From the NCBI GenBank assembly GCA_000499405.2, contig HG738140.1:4486008-4550007 (forward strand): a DNA stretch of 64,000 nucleotides, in the 5' to 3' direction. The notes under the pieces are model-generated. The model made no database searches and was not told the origin of the DNA. It was given only the letters and a program-made list of their open reading frames with translations. Position numbers and translations under genes: made by a program. Source of the DNA: Onchocerca volvulus (Eukaryota > Nematoda > Chromadorea > Rhabditida > Onchocercidae). This document shows, piece by piece, positions 49,501 through 62,919 of the stretch (positions within the stretch are counted from its first letter, which is position 1; each line of letters opens with the position of its first letter).

Positions 49501-52500
49501 AATGACAAAACATGGATAATTTGATTTTGTATGAAGCAATTCAAATATATCGAAGTCATAAATCTTTTTTCTGTCGAATAAATATTAATATTTATAAAAA
49601 ATTTACATTAGTTATCTAAGTAATATTCACATATTTCAAAATGGATGATAAGTGTAACGGTTTAAAAATGCTTCTATAAATATACGATAAATATATGTGT
49701 CATTGTCGCGGTAAAAAAAATATTTACTAAGCAAAAAACTATACCTGGAGAAAGAATGCTAACAGCAGCTTGTACAGCGCTACGTATTAGATTATCAAGA
49801 GCAAAAATCCAATGCGGTTTGATGGTTTGCTGACGAAGTGATGGTTGTACTGCTTCTGAAAAACTATACAATGCGAGATTAACTTGTGATATTGCGGAAG
49901 GTTCGAAATCAAGCTGTGCTCGGACCGTATCAATTGCATCCTGAAAATGTTATCATAAATTGATATTTCAAGAATTTTCGATTCATACAATCTGATATTT
50001 ATTGACACTTTATTATAAGATTCATTTAATCTCCAGAAAGTAAAATCTGAAATACCTAATTAAAATACCTAATTATTTTACCCATGATTTGGAAAACGTA
50101 TTCAGTAACTGAACCTTCTCAATGTGTAATGTTCTCAGATTTCAGTAGAAACTACAAACAAACGCACACATACTGTACCTGTATAGGAGCCGTATTTTTC
50201 GAAAATAAATAATTGCGCATGCCAAGCAGCAAAGTTAGCAACATTTCCTAAAAATTTTCATACTGAATAACAGATTTAAAAAACTTTATTAAACATCAAT
50301 AAAATTCATGCTTATTAATTCAGTTACTCCAATACTGCCTTTCTGTTATGATGAATAACATACCTTTGTGACAACCAAATCACCCATAAGTTGACTCTTT
50401 GTAAGATGCTCATACCAGTTATCAATAATCTAGAAAAAAGAGAAATTTGTAACAACTAAATAATCCAAAAACACAGAAAATATCATAATTTCCTGAATAC
50501 TAAATGCGATATATAAAGAAATGGGAAAAAATAGTAAAGTCATAATTGATCACTTCAGATTCAATCCTTTTTCATGCATTAATCTATTAATTTATTTACA
50601 ATCTATATCTATATGCAATCAAAATAAAGAAAAAAGAATACTTCATTTTTATAATCCAACATGAAACGAGCCAAAGTATTGCGCCGCTCGGAATCTTTTT
50701 TGAGCATAAAAAAACGCGAAGACATTCCACTTTCATCGGAAGCAGTTCGATTTAACGAACTGGAATTTATAAATGATGGGGCAACACCATTCACCGAAGG
50801 ACTACTGAACAATGATGATGAATTCAATTGCGGATGAGTATTGTCATCTGCAAAAATAAAGATATCTCATCTTTTGCTCTAGTTATCCGAAAATGAATTT
50901 AAAAATTTCTTAAAAAAAGAAAATGAATCAAACAAAACAAAGTAAATGAATAATTTTGAAAATAAAGTGACATTTGAAATAATTACCAATAATTGGTGAT
51001 GAGGGCTGACTTAGTTGTAAATTGCATGAATTCGGACTGATGTTACTATGATCCAGTTGAAATGACGTAAGACGTGGAGCCGTTGCACTTTCAATTAACA
51101 AATGCAAATTCTTCGTTTCGGTATCCTTACCTGTTTCTCCCTGCGCTCCTATATATGATACTGAACGTTGCATTTCTGGAAATTTCATATTCTACATTAA
51201 TATGAAAAGGATGATGGAAAATCTATTTCATTTTTTGGCTTACAATAATTCCGTGCAGCACGAAAAAAAGTAAAATAAAGAAAAAGCTTCGAAATTATTA
51301 TGAAGAAAAGAAAAAAAACTTGAAATTCTAATAGTGAAACTTATGAAGCACATGCTAAGGATAATATGAATGAAGATAACGTAGAAATCAGCTCAAAAAA
51401 CAAGCAGACCATAAAATTTTAAGAAAATGATATGTAAGATATTGAAACTTGACAGAAATGAATGCAAACTACAAATTAAAATTAAAAAATTTATGGTATC
51501 TTATTTTAATTTGTAGTTTGCATTTTTTTTTTTCTGTTCGAAAGGGGATAATGACTGACAGAAACGTGACCATATAATATTTCTATAATTATCTACTTCT
51601 CTCATCGAAGATTTAAGAAACACAAAAACAGTTAGATAATTAATATCGGCAAACATATTAAGACATGTATAATTATAATGTTCAACACCGAATGGTGTAA
51701 GCATCACAAAACTATTTTATGGTCAATATCTGAATGATTCATTGATAATGTCATCTTCCTTTAATTTTAAAACAAAAATTTTGCCTAAATATTTAGAGCG
51801 TATAAACTTACCACGATTATATTTCCATGCTTCGAAGTGTTTTTTGGTGGTATTTCCACTTCGATTTCTGAAAGAGAAATATCATTATGATGAAGTGAAC
51901 TACAAATAAATTCTCATTATCTAAATAAAAAAAACAATAAGTAGTAATGAAAAGAAAAAAATACGAATGTGGTATTAAATGTTGTATGAATGGATCCATT
52001 AACAATTCTGCTGCTGTAGCACGTTTCCGTGGATCGGGTTCAAAACATCTGCAAATAATCCAAGAGTACAGTATTGAAAAAAATAAAAATTGTAAACGAA
52101 ATATCCAAATCGAAAAAAAAAAAAAAAAAAGCAAGCTAATTACAGCAATAAGAGTTATAGTCAAAGATTTTTCTTGATAGCACGCAACTGCGACTGTAAC
52201 AAGGATGCATAGAATGTCAGAATAATTTCGGTGTTTTAGTGAAATTATTTCAAAGAGAATATTATACAACTGTTTTCTCACATGCTGATTGTGCCAAAAG
52301 CTGTACTTGCCCACTATTTTCAATAAATTTTGAGCTAATACAAAAACTTCTACTATTATGATCAGCGAATAAATTTAGCGTACCTCAAAATAAATCGTTT
52401 ACATCGTTCACTCAAACCATCTGGTATCGGTGGATGAGTCTTGAACATCCCAACTTTGAACATTGCTGCTTGCGGTGAGCCGAGTTCAACAAATGGTGGT

Positions 52501-55500
52501 CGTCCAGTAGCCATTTCAACCATTGTACAACCGAAACTCCAAATATCGGCTGGAGCACCGTATCCTCGTTGTCCATGATCGATTACCTAGAAAAAACATA
52601 AGTGAAAAATCAAACATACGAAAATTAAGATATACTAAATAAATGTCATCGCATCATAATGGATCTAGTAAACCGTCTCGGATTTTTCCAGCCGTTTTAG
52701 TTGTGACATAGTAGAAACATATGACAGAAGAAACAACGGATGTAATATTAAAATAATTAAAATACCGATAATTCAGATAAGAATCTTACTTCTGGAGCCA
52801 TATACTGTAAGGTTCCAGCAAATGTTTCAGTAACTGGATTCAGACCAGCTAGTCTTTTGCATGTGCCAAAATCAGATATTTTACAAACACCACTGTATGT
52901 ATTCACCAACACATTATCTCCTTTTATATCACGGTGAACTATTTTCTGATCATGCTGTAATAATTTTCTGTAAAATTACAAAAATAATAAATCTGGAAGG
53001 TAAAAATAATTCGCGATAGATCAGACTGAAACAACCGTTAACTTGGGTTTCTTGATAAATCTTAATGATAAAAAAAAAATTATAATGAAAACTTGAACAA
53101 TCTTGATGACAATCCTGATGTACTGTTCCAAAAAATTGAAAAGTAGACAAATTATGCGCAAAAAGAGTTGAATCATTTAAAAACATTTAAAAAAGTTGGA
53201 AACGATCTATTTATAGGATAAAATGCAATTTTATAGTTTGAATAAGATACATACTCGCAAAAATACATAAAATCAAAAAGTTTTAATACATACCAAATAA
53301 CGCAAACCATCGAGTATTTGTTTACCATATATAGCCATCGTTTTTTCATTATCTATCAATGGGCCCCATTTGCTTCGTAATAAAGAACTTAAGCTCCCTG
53401 TAAAAAATCCTTGCTTTGAAGTCTGCATGAAAATTCGAAGTTTTCGTCCAAATTTATTTTGAAATTGGATTATTATATTTTGATTTATTATACTAATCAT
53501 AATTTTGCTCACCTCCAGGTACTTGCTCCATGATAATTTGAAAAATATCATTCCCTTGATCTTTTTTAACTAGTTTACATCCAAGATACTGGACAATATT
53601 TTGATGTGAAAGGGTCGAATGCAACTGAATTTCTTCCATCAATGGTTGTACTTCCTCTTCATTTTTAACTTCTACTTCTTTCACCACTATCGATCTATTA
53701 GATATTAAAAATTAAATTAATTCTAGAAAATTTTTGCAGTAATTAGAATCAAACATTACTTTATTAAAGATCTACAACTAACCTCCTAAAAGAAATTAAG
53801 AAGACTTAGAAGAAGGTGCTAGGAGCAAGCCCATATCACTTATAAAAAATAAAAAATAAACAATACGAGGTTATATCTGCTTTAGTCAAAACTGATCAAT
53901 ATAATGAGTACTGCAGATACTTGTTTGCAACTCGGTCGTCATTCCGTATTATTATGGACTGAACCTTTTTAGAAGATGGCAGAGACAATAAGGTTAAAAA
54001 ACTAAGTAACAGAATTCAAGTTGTATTTTTGAGAGTGATGATAAATCTAGCTCAAAATAAAATAATTAAATAAAAAAAGCAAAAAAAATTTTACCTCTGT
54101 GTTGACAGATCTCTTCCAGCATAAACAACACCATATGTCCCACGACCAAGTACCACACGATCACCACTGTTTGTTAATTCATACTCAAACTACAATCAAT
54201 ATGATTAGGAATTATGTATATATATAATTATAAAAAAAAAAATATATAGATATATATATATATTTTTTTTTTACAGGAAAAAAAACTAATCAATGAAATT
54301 TACTACTACTTACTTCTAGGCGATTCTGAGCTTCGCAATCTTGCAAAACACGGCCTGCATTACCATCCAATTCATTAATCATTTCGATCAATGAACTCAT
54401 TACCCTAAAGAAATCGAAATCAAAAAAATCTGCTTTATATAAAACTAATTAATAAACAAGATAGCAAAAACTAAAAGCGATACTTATTGCAGTGAGCAGC
54501 AGATGGGAATACCAAATTAAAGTCATCTGAATTTTCATGAACATAAAGAAACATAGAACGGTCATCACGTTTGGATGCAGAAACTGCTTTAATATTTGCA
54601 GCAGTGAAATGCCAGCGATGGATGCCTGAAATAGAAGAAAATATGATTTATAAAGTCAAAAATATATTTCTGTATTAAATATATTCTTGAAAAAATGCAA
54701 CTGCAATATACAAGACCATGTATTTTCTATGCATATTTAATTTCTTAAAACAAAGTTACAGCTAATTTCATTTATTTCCATCATTAAAGCCTGAAATCTA
54801 TGTTATTACATTGCCTACATTGCAAAAATAGAATCCGTGAACTGGAGCAAAAAATAATCGATTCCATCTATCTAACAAAAAATTGATAACAGAATCTAAC
54901 AAAAATAATGATTTTTACAGTGATGAATTGTTTCAATTTTTTTTCGAAGAATTAATGTAGAAAAATATTTTACCTGGAGGAGGCTTCTTTTGCTGACTGC
55001 TCTCCAGTACATGACTGAGAATTATTGAACCTTCGCTAACATTCAGCGTCAAAAAGCTCGGCGTGTACTGCTGAAATAAAAACAGAAAAGTCTAACTGTT
55101 ACTGATAAAAAATAGAGAGCCTGAGAACCACATATCTCTAATAAAAAATGGACAGTTTGAGAACCACATATCTCAAATTTCGAATTAACTTAAGATGCAT
55201 CTAGAGATATTATAAAGTTTTATTTAAGCCTGCTGCAGCAAACAGAATATGTTGAATCTACAAGAAAGAGTAACTAACACAAGAACCAACATAACTTGAA
55301 CAGAGCTTTTAAAAATGAAATTAAATGATTGCACCATAAAAAAAAAAGCAATAAACGAAGGGACCTTTGTAACTTCTTGAATAAGAACTGGAAAACGACC
55401 GCAAATAATTTCCTCTTCTGAATCGATAGCTTCCATGAAAAATTCTGACCAAAACAAAAACTGTTGTTTTTCTTTTTCCACTGGTGACATTGTTGCTGCA

Positions 55501-58500
55501 CAACGATTTAACAATTTTATATTCTCCATTGTTGATTTCAGAAACCTATCGTAATTACAAAACTTAATTGGAAATAATGATCACTATCATTGCTAGCTTT
55601 CTGATCATCGTATGAGAGATGATTTAACTCGGATAATAACAGTATTTTCTTCCCTTTTTTCTCATCACTTTATTTCTTCTCTCACTCCATTCTCTCGTTT
55701 TGTTTCTTAGAAAAGTACTTCAGATTTTAGCATTCTGGCTAGAATATGAGATACAAAGTTTCGAAATTTTCGTTTAGAAACAACTGAGAGACCGAGCAAA
55801 CGGTGTGTTACTGCGATAAAATAGTAGTTATTCAATATGACTTATATATTTAAAAAATGATATTTATCTGTTTTAAAAAACTATTTCGCTTACCAAATGG
55901 GTGGTTTCAAAATTGCCATTTTCAGTGCTGCCTGACATGCTTTGGGATAATCCTCAGCTAATACCGAAACCTCAAAATAAGTGGCCACATCCCAATACTC
56001 GCTTAAATTCGCTAAAGCACCTTTCCTTCCAAGTAAACTGTTAAGTACGACAGCTGCAATTTAGTAAATGACAACATCTGATTCTCGATCTCTATAAAAA
56101 TTCTATTTTCTACGAGTGATGGCTTTCTGCTCAGAATTCCATCTGTTATTATAGATATAAAACAAGTATTTCTAGTTTGGAAGAAATTATACTACTATAC
56201 TGAACAACAGCCTAAGCATGTCTCTCCATAACTGAATTAACAGGCTATGATAATGCCTAAGCATGTCTCTCCATAACTGAATTAACAGGCTATATTAATG
56301 ACGACTTATAATTATGCATACCAATCTGTTGCATTTCACTGTTATTTTCGAATGTTTCACCACGAGCACGCAATAATGTTATTAAATTTATTCCAGAATA
56401 TTCCAAAGGTGATAGATCGAATGCTCGACGATACCACTCAATTGCTTTGTCCAATGATTCACGATCCTCATAATTACTAGTAATGAATTTGTCCTTGTAA
56501 ATACGTCCTGCTAAGCATATTATGTCAGGCGATACGGCAGCGCCATCATTACAACTAGAAGTTACTTGCAATACCGTTTGCAAAGCTCGATCACGATCAC
56601 CCTCTTGATTACGCCTAAAAAAAAATCAATGAATTTCAAATTTTTGATTTAGCCCTAATGACAGGTAATCCACAAACCAGAAAAAACAAAAAATTGGAAA
56701 TCTTGCTATGTATGTCAGTAGCAACAGCTAAATTTCACAACTTCGAAACATACTACTGATTACTAACTTAACTGAATAACTAATCATAACAGCCTTTCTT
56801 TCGTACTCCGTACATTGATGCGAAACATTAGGGAGTAACATGAGTGAATGATGAGAACTAAAATGGACTCTTCCATTTTTATACCGCAAACAAATCTAGT
56901 ATTTCGAAAAAAAAAAAAAAAAAACAACCTATTAAGTGCAAAGGCATAAAGGAAGCGGATAGCCTGCGCATTTACAAAGGAGCAATTTTCGATTCGGCTG
57001 AGATCATCATAAAGACTAATCATCGCATCGTAATTCTGATAGTCTCTGTAATCAACTTTTTGGCGAAAATCTCATTTTTCGGATGTGCCTGCTATATTGG
57101 TAGCAAACTGGAAATAATTTTTCCGCAACAACTATTTTAATGTCAACTATTTTTTATGTTAAATTTCATGCCAGATAAATATTAATTGGCTAAAATTTGA
57201 TAAATGCATCGAATTTGTATATTACCACAATAATCCTCCTATAAATTCCCCAAGGAGATCTTACTGCGATGTAAATATAAGAAGCGATATATAAAAAGAA
57301 GGAAAATAAAATCATATTATTAGTACTAGTGTTACGAAAATGGTGTTGCCCGTTAATCAGAAAAGTTCAAATCACCGATAATATAACCAGCGAACAGATG
57401 TATGAACTGCTAATAATTGATACTCTAGATCTTTTGTAGAAGACTTTGAGACTGTTTATCTTTAACATGTAACTGTGCTAATATGGGAATTATTTACATT
57501 GAATGAAACTTGAAACTAACTTTTTTGGTTAAAAGAAAAAACAAAAAAAAAGATTATGAAAATTCAACAAATATACTTAGACATGGCAGTAATTTCCTAC
57601 CTAAAGAAGTAGTAATTCTAAAAATTTTTTTCGAATTTACCTGTAACTTAGCATGAACTGATAAAGCGTATCAACACTTAGTACATCCGGATTATCCAGA
57701 CGATGCCTCATTTTATCGAGGAAACGGTTAGCTTCAGCAACATCTTGCATTTCACGTGCTTTTCGAAGATCAGACAAGAATTTTTCACGCGAATGTGCCG
57801 AAGCTTCAATTTGGACACTTTTCAAAGCTTGTTTCAACCGTGAACGGAATGTTACCAGACGTCCACATTTGGTATACGGCTGAAAATTGGCAGAATAACT
57901 ATTCTGAAAAATTTCATCTATGGCATAAACAAATACAGTTCATGCCTATATGAATTATACGAAGTTCAATTCATTTCCGTTTTTGTAATAGCATAGTGAA
58001 CAAAATACGATAATTTATAATACTATTGAAAATGGGTTTTTATACCTGTATCTTCATGCTATACCATCACCAACGGAAACCTATGTCAATGATCTAATAG
58101 CAATCCTCACATAGTATTAATTGAGAGCAGTTAATAAAAAAAAAAAAAAAAAGAAAAAAAGAAAAAAATCCAAATTTTCAAGAAATTCAGAACAAAACAG
58201 TACCTTTTCAGCTATTTGATCAATACCACTTTTCAATTGCGACAAACTTTCAATTTTCGATGTTTTATCAACTGATAGCAACGACGAACTGTCATTCGGT
58301 AAAATGTATACTATGAGTGGTAAATGAGCCAGTGTTTTCTGAAACATATATCTTTTCAAATAACGCATTTCTTCAATTATTTTGTTGACTATTAGAAATC
58401 TTGAAATTTTTCAATATTCTCCATCAATAGTAGATAAACTAAAAATCTCTTTCAATCATAGGAAAAGCTTTGTTCAACCACAGGCATAAAATATTTCTAA

Positions 58501-59972
58501 ATTATGAAAAGTGTGCAAATAATTTATATTTTTGCAGAAAAATAAAAAATATAAATTATTTGCTGACTTTTCTTCATAAATTTTTTTTTTTTTTTTTGTA
58601 AGCGGAATAATGAACCAAATTTTCTACATATTTAATGAAAAATATATTCTACTGATGGCACATTTGCGTATCAATTCCAACCATCCGAAAGATTTATGAT
58701 TTAAACTGTTTAGCCAATTATTTTAAATAATCGGCTGGTATTTGTAAACATAAAAGCAAATCAAATCATTTAATCCATAAATATAGCACAAACTTTAAGA
58801 GCATTGACAAGTGATTCAGAAGTTTCTTCCGTCAGAATAATATTGTATGACTGGCCCATGGATTCACGTACTCCAATATGATAACAAAGACTTGGTTGTT
58901 GCTGCGCAATGGAAACATCAACCAGTGCCACATCAGCGTTGTAAAAAACATCAAGAGCATTTGTTTCGCCAAAATCAAGACGATCAAAATCTAATTGCTG
59001 AAATGATCTTCGTAATACTCTTCTTTTCCAGATTTGAAAAACAATTTTTCATCAGCTTTTAAACTGCCAAATTTGTTTTAAAAAATATGCCCAAGAAACA
59101 ATTATTTCAACCTAAAGTTGTCGAAATCATTAAATTTGTTAAATTTTAATTTATCATTTTTTCGAAAAATCCATGTATGCGCATATCATATGCTCACCGT
59201 TAAATTAACATTCAATGAATCCGCGACCTTCTGAACATCATTGCAAGCCATTTCACGTATTTTCATATTTTTGGCAGCCTTCAAATCCATTACCAGTACA
59301 ATCTGAAAATATAAAATACAAAATTACTATTAAATTTTTCGAAATTATTCAATTTAACAATTGAAATCCAAAACACTTAATACAACGCAAAAAGAGAGCT
59401 CAGATGTCATACGAAACTGCAAAGTCAAAATTAAATTTTTACTGATGACTGCACCTGAATCTTACATTAATGCTCAAAATTTTCATTCCTCAGTTCATAT
59501 TCCTATGCTGCACTTATATATTTTTTTTCTTTCAACTTTTCCGCCACATGAAACGTTATGAAGAGTAAGATTTCATTTAATGATTCAATTTTTTGGTTGT
59601 TCACATAAAATCACTCCTCATGCCTTACTTCCCAAAATCACAACTAAACACAGTTTTATATTTTCATTTCGAATTGGATCTACTGTTTGAATAGGAAAGA
59701 TTCAGAAAATTTTTCGAGATGGACTATATAAATTATCAACTTTGTTGTCGAGATAAACAATACATAACAATATAATATTATATATTACTGTCTATGCGGA
59801 AAAAAAAAAGAACCTGAAGTTTCCGGGCAAAATGTGCTGCGGCATTTGTCGCATGTTTATCGGTGGATAATGGTGAAGTTATAGCAGATGGTATACGGGT
59901 AATGATACCCGGAGGAGCTGTTCGAGGAGGTAGCGGTATTGGACAAATGTCCGCGTTCGGTTGTTCAGCCAT
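46543..59972 (-). CDS. nsy-1: ASK1/MAP3K5-type MAP kinase kinase kinase, complete, 28 exons
   Basis: Stress-activated MAP3K that phosphorylates MAP2Ks of the p38/JNK pathways; C. elegans NSY-1 acts upstream of SEK-1/PMK-1 in immunity and in AWC neuron asymmetry. Exons: 59972-59814, 59302-59198, 58997-58794, 58338-58204, 57879-57641, 57045-56929, 56614-56322, 56053-55894, 55545-55365, 55070-54974, 54625-54484, 54404-54314, 54189-54095, 53694-53513, 53397-53294, 52954-52790, 52586-52384, 52048-51965, 51867-51812, 51175-50987, 50847-50642, 50429-50364, 50247-50179, 49940-49745, 48009-47802, 47639-47352, 47188-47042, 46717-46543; phases close to give 1451 residues. Seen: N-terminal [16 protein letters not shown] block, TPR-like central region ([11 protein letters not shown]), kinase domain about 645-900 with GRGTYG (656-661), K678, HRDIKGDN (775-782), DFG (796-798), [14 protein letters not shown], then [11 protein letters not shown] (1046-1056), [10 protein letters not shown], a coiled-coil-like stretch (about 1245-1275) and a C-terminal SAM-like domain. 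An in-frame stop lies upstream of the ATG (60044-60042). Exons 18-19 are the least certain. Confidence 0.95.
48183..48575. repeat. Two ~90-bp direct repeats each holding a perfect 23-nt palindrome (kinase intron 24)
   Basis: Copies at 48183-48272 and 48489-48575 start ACAGCTGG[TC]ACGCTTAAAT and are about 95 percent alike by eye. Each contains TATGGCAGAAA-T-TTTCTGCCATA (48233-48255 and 48539-48561), an exact palindrome with one central base. No protein frame. Confidence 0.85.
56210..56299. repeat. 45-bp tandem duplication near kinase intron 7 donor
   Basis: Two head-to-tail copies of GCCTAAGCATGTCTCTCCAT... (56210-56254, 56255-56299), almost identical. In gene sense the array begins about 20 bases inside the intron after exon 7. 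Confidence 0.9.
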
Positions 59973-61019
59973 TATCCAAGTGCATCGCCCATATCTTTGC
60001 ACTGCACAAGTATCAGTATTTGCAGTGTTATTGTTATTGTGTTAATTTTTAGTGAACTTGATGTTGATAAGCAATAATCTGTAAATGAAATAAGTATCAG
60101 CAAAAAACTAAATTTTCCATAAATTTTCAATATATATGGAGAGAATGTTCCGTTTGGACAAGTATTTTGCTCAATAAGCAAGGAAACAATTTAGAACAAG
60201 ATTTTTGTATATCAGTTTAGACAGGAGTATTTTATTTTAAAAAACAGGATAATTAAACTTCCGATTCATTTGATGATAACTACTCAAATGCATTTCGAAA
60301 ACTACTCGATTTATTCATCATTGATATGACCGAAAAATTTTAAACTTCCTGTATTGCAAAATCACAATCAAATTTGACCGCGATAATTGCAACGATAATG
60401 CTTCATTCAATTGAGGAACCTAATATCTTTTCGTTTCGTTTTGATTTTTTGGAATGTAGAGTTAAATCAAAAATATCACATCGTGATAATGAAGTCGTAC
60501 ATTTCTAGAAAAAATTGCTTATGAAAAAAACAGCCAAAAGATAAAAGGAATTGAACTCATTCTTTATCATTCTTATCAGTCCTGATAAAATCAACCTTAC
60601 ATACTGCAGAACAAAACAAAAGGAACAGGAATAGTAAAATATAATAAATTACATCACTGCATCAGCTAATCAACCATTAAAAACACGGCACGCAAAGCAA
60701 AAATGTAGTTCTTTTTTGCAATTCTTTCATCTCACTTTGCAAATTTAATTTCTTAATTCTTTTTTAATTTTTTAAGATTGGAGATGTAAAATAATATGTT
60801 GTGGTATATGAACATGTATATAATTGCTTATGTCTATACGATTGGACTGAGAGAAGTTTGGGAGAAACTTTATTTTCTAACTTATTACAAGATTTTGAAT
60901 AGAAGGAGAACTTAATGACAGATGAATGGTTTGCTGAATTTTGAATTTTTAAAAAATTTCAATTTTCCAAAAATTCAAATTATGTTCAAAGTTTTAAAAT
61001 TAAGCTTAAACTATCTATA

Positions 61020-61430
61020 TAGACAAGAATGTAAATCTTCGTTGCTGTTACTTCTTACATAACTTTGCAAGTTCTTCACCGATTACTTTTAAATTTTGAA
61101 ACAATGTTGCATTCGAAAAGGCGCGTGTTTTTATTTGAATCTGCTGACCAGGCTTACTTTCTGCAAAGTGGATGTGGCCTTCAGTATGCAACGCTCAATA
61201 AGTTCCATAAAGTATGTGCGTATTCCAATGCAACGTCTTTTATCAAAATTTCAAATCAATAGATAAAAACTTTCCGACATCTAAGATTTTCAGCTGATAT
61301 AGATAAGGTGCGTGTTTAAAAATTTTCGGAGATTTAAAATTTTGAACAAACGAACATTGACATTTTTATTTATATAAACTAACTGGATCGGCCATGTTCC
61401 ACGTGGCCAAGTACAACTAGTATTAGGGAT
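61020..61430. mobile_element. Interspersed repeat remnant (copy C) with inverted internal copies
   Basis: Reverse-oriented CGCGCCTTTTCGAATGCAAC plus CGGTGAAGAACTTGCAAAGT sequence (61060-61130) is followed by a forward ATTCCAATGCAACG..TTTCAAATCAATAGAT copy (61210-61262), then AACGAACATTGACATTTTTA and ACTGGATCGGCCATGTTCCA (to about 61410). The same motifs occur in the copies at 29570 and 34155. A 65-codon ORF inside is not considered a gene. Confidence 0.55.
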
Positions 61431-62097
61431 AAATTATGTGGAAAATTAATTTAGATGAAAAGATATTTGCTAATTTATATGAAAGTAAAAAAAAAAAAAA
61501 AAGAATAACGATGAATGTTCCTTTATCTCTGTTCTTATTATTCTATTCCGTATTTCTTTTATTCAATTCTATATTTTCAATTTCATCCTAATTTTTAATT
61601 TTAATTTAATGTTAATGTTGGTTTTTAATTTTTAATTCTAATCTAATTTTAAATGAATTTTGAAAAAATTTTTTTTCTGATTTAATTACATTTCTTCTTT
61701 CTAATTTCTCTTTCTCATAGAATCTTCTTTCTTTTTTTTATGATAAAAAAAAAAAAAGGCTGAAAAGGGAGAAAGTAGAGCCATTCATCATCATAAGCAA
61801 TGTTTTGTTAAATGGTACCATTAAAGTTACATAGATTTCCAGTTTAACCTAAATGGTACCAAGGTTGTATAATTTAAGTTTATTGGTCATCGCTGGTCAT
61901 TCCTCTTCAATCCGAATTTCTCTTCAAACTTCTGGCGGCATTTGCGCATAATATTTTAAGACATTTATTGCATTTGCTGTCGGGGAAACCGAAATTAATT
62001 CCCAACTAAAACTAATCAATATGGAAAATTACATAACCAAATGGTTAAAAAATTGTAAATATTTTTCCTTATGAGTCATCATCTGTAAAATTATCTC

Positions 62098-62247
62098 ACA
62101 TTGTATGCTTTGTCCACATCAAAACACTTCTGCTTACAGCTTCTTCTTTAAAAGGGCTGCAAACAATGAAACAAAAGGAGACAAAAACACATTGTATGCT
62201 TTGTCCATGCTCATTTACAACCACATCAAATACTTCTGCTTACAGCT
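62098..62247. repeat. Imperfect direct duplication (~45 bp, second copy with a 15-bp insertion)
   Basis: ACATTGTATGCTTTGTCC followed by CACATCAAA.ACTTCTGCTTACAGCT occurs contiguously at 62098-62143 and again at 62188-62247 with about 15 bases inserted after the first half. Confidence 0.85.
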
Positions 62248-62919
62248 AATAAGGTCATATAAATCATGTGCTTGTAAAACTGTCATTGTCTTTAAATTCA
62301 ATAAAACTGTTGTAACATTTTTTCCTTTGTTAACAAATTTTTTTTTCTCTTAAAATTATCTCAACATCAATTGTCTTATATCCCATTACGTCCAATTCTT
62401 AACACTGATATACCCCAATTAAATTCCAAAAACAAAAACTATTTTTCTTCACTATTCATTGCTTGCAAATTGTTTTCGCTCTGACTAGACGATCTAAAAC
62501 CTCATTGCTATTGTCTAAGCTCCCAATATTCTTCTCCAAAAACCCAATTAACATCACCAAAATCATATCCATTCGTCTGATTTCTATTGCACTGTTAATT
62601 ACATATTAATTGATTACTACTATTCTGAATAAAGGAATTAATATAAATCTATTCCTTCCACAACTCAAATCAAATTTCAAACCTTCCACAACATTTGCTA
62701 TTTTTTTTTTTTTTTTGTTATTCGTTTTCCTTGTTACTGTATTTATTATTTTCATTTATATTGTCCCAAACGATTCGTCGAGCAAAGATTGAATTTAAAT
62801 ATGCGCGCCATTATCATATATATAGATCGATTCATGTGATATCGTTTAAATTGTTATCTTCGATTTATTTGCAAAAATTTAAGAGCAAGATTAATTGGAT
62901 TTGTTGGAAACAAGTTGGA

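Larger units (their letters stand above)
59973..62919. other. Intergenic region between divergent kinase and SNM1 genes
   Basis: Contains presumptive promoters of both genes (no motif identified), the interspersed repeat at 61020-61430, a paired AAATGGTACCA motif (61811, 61851) and an imperfect duplication at 62098-62247. An upstream first exon of the SNM1 gene could be hidden here but was not found. Confidence 0.65.

Noticed and set aside
61065..61262. 65-codon plus-strand ORF
   Set aside because: Lies inside the interspersed repeat and its frame crosses an inverted pair of sub-copies.
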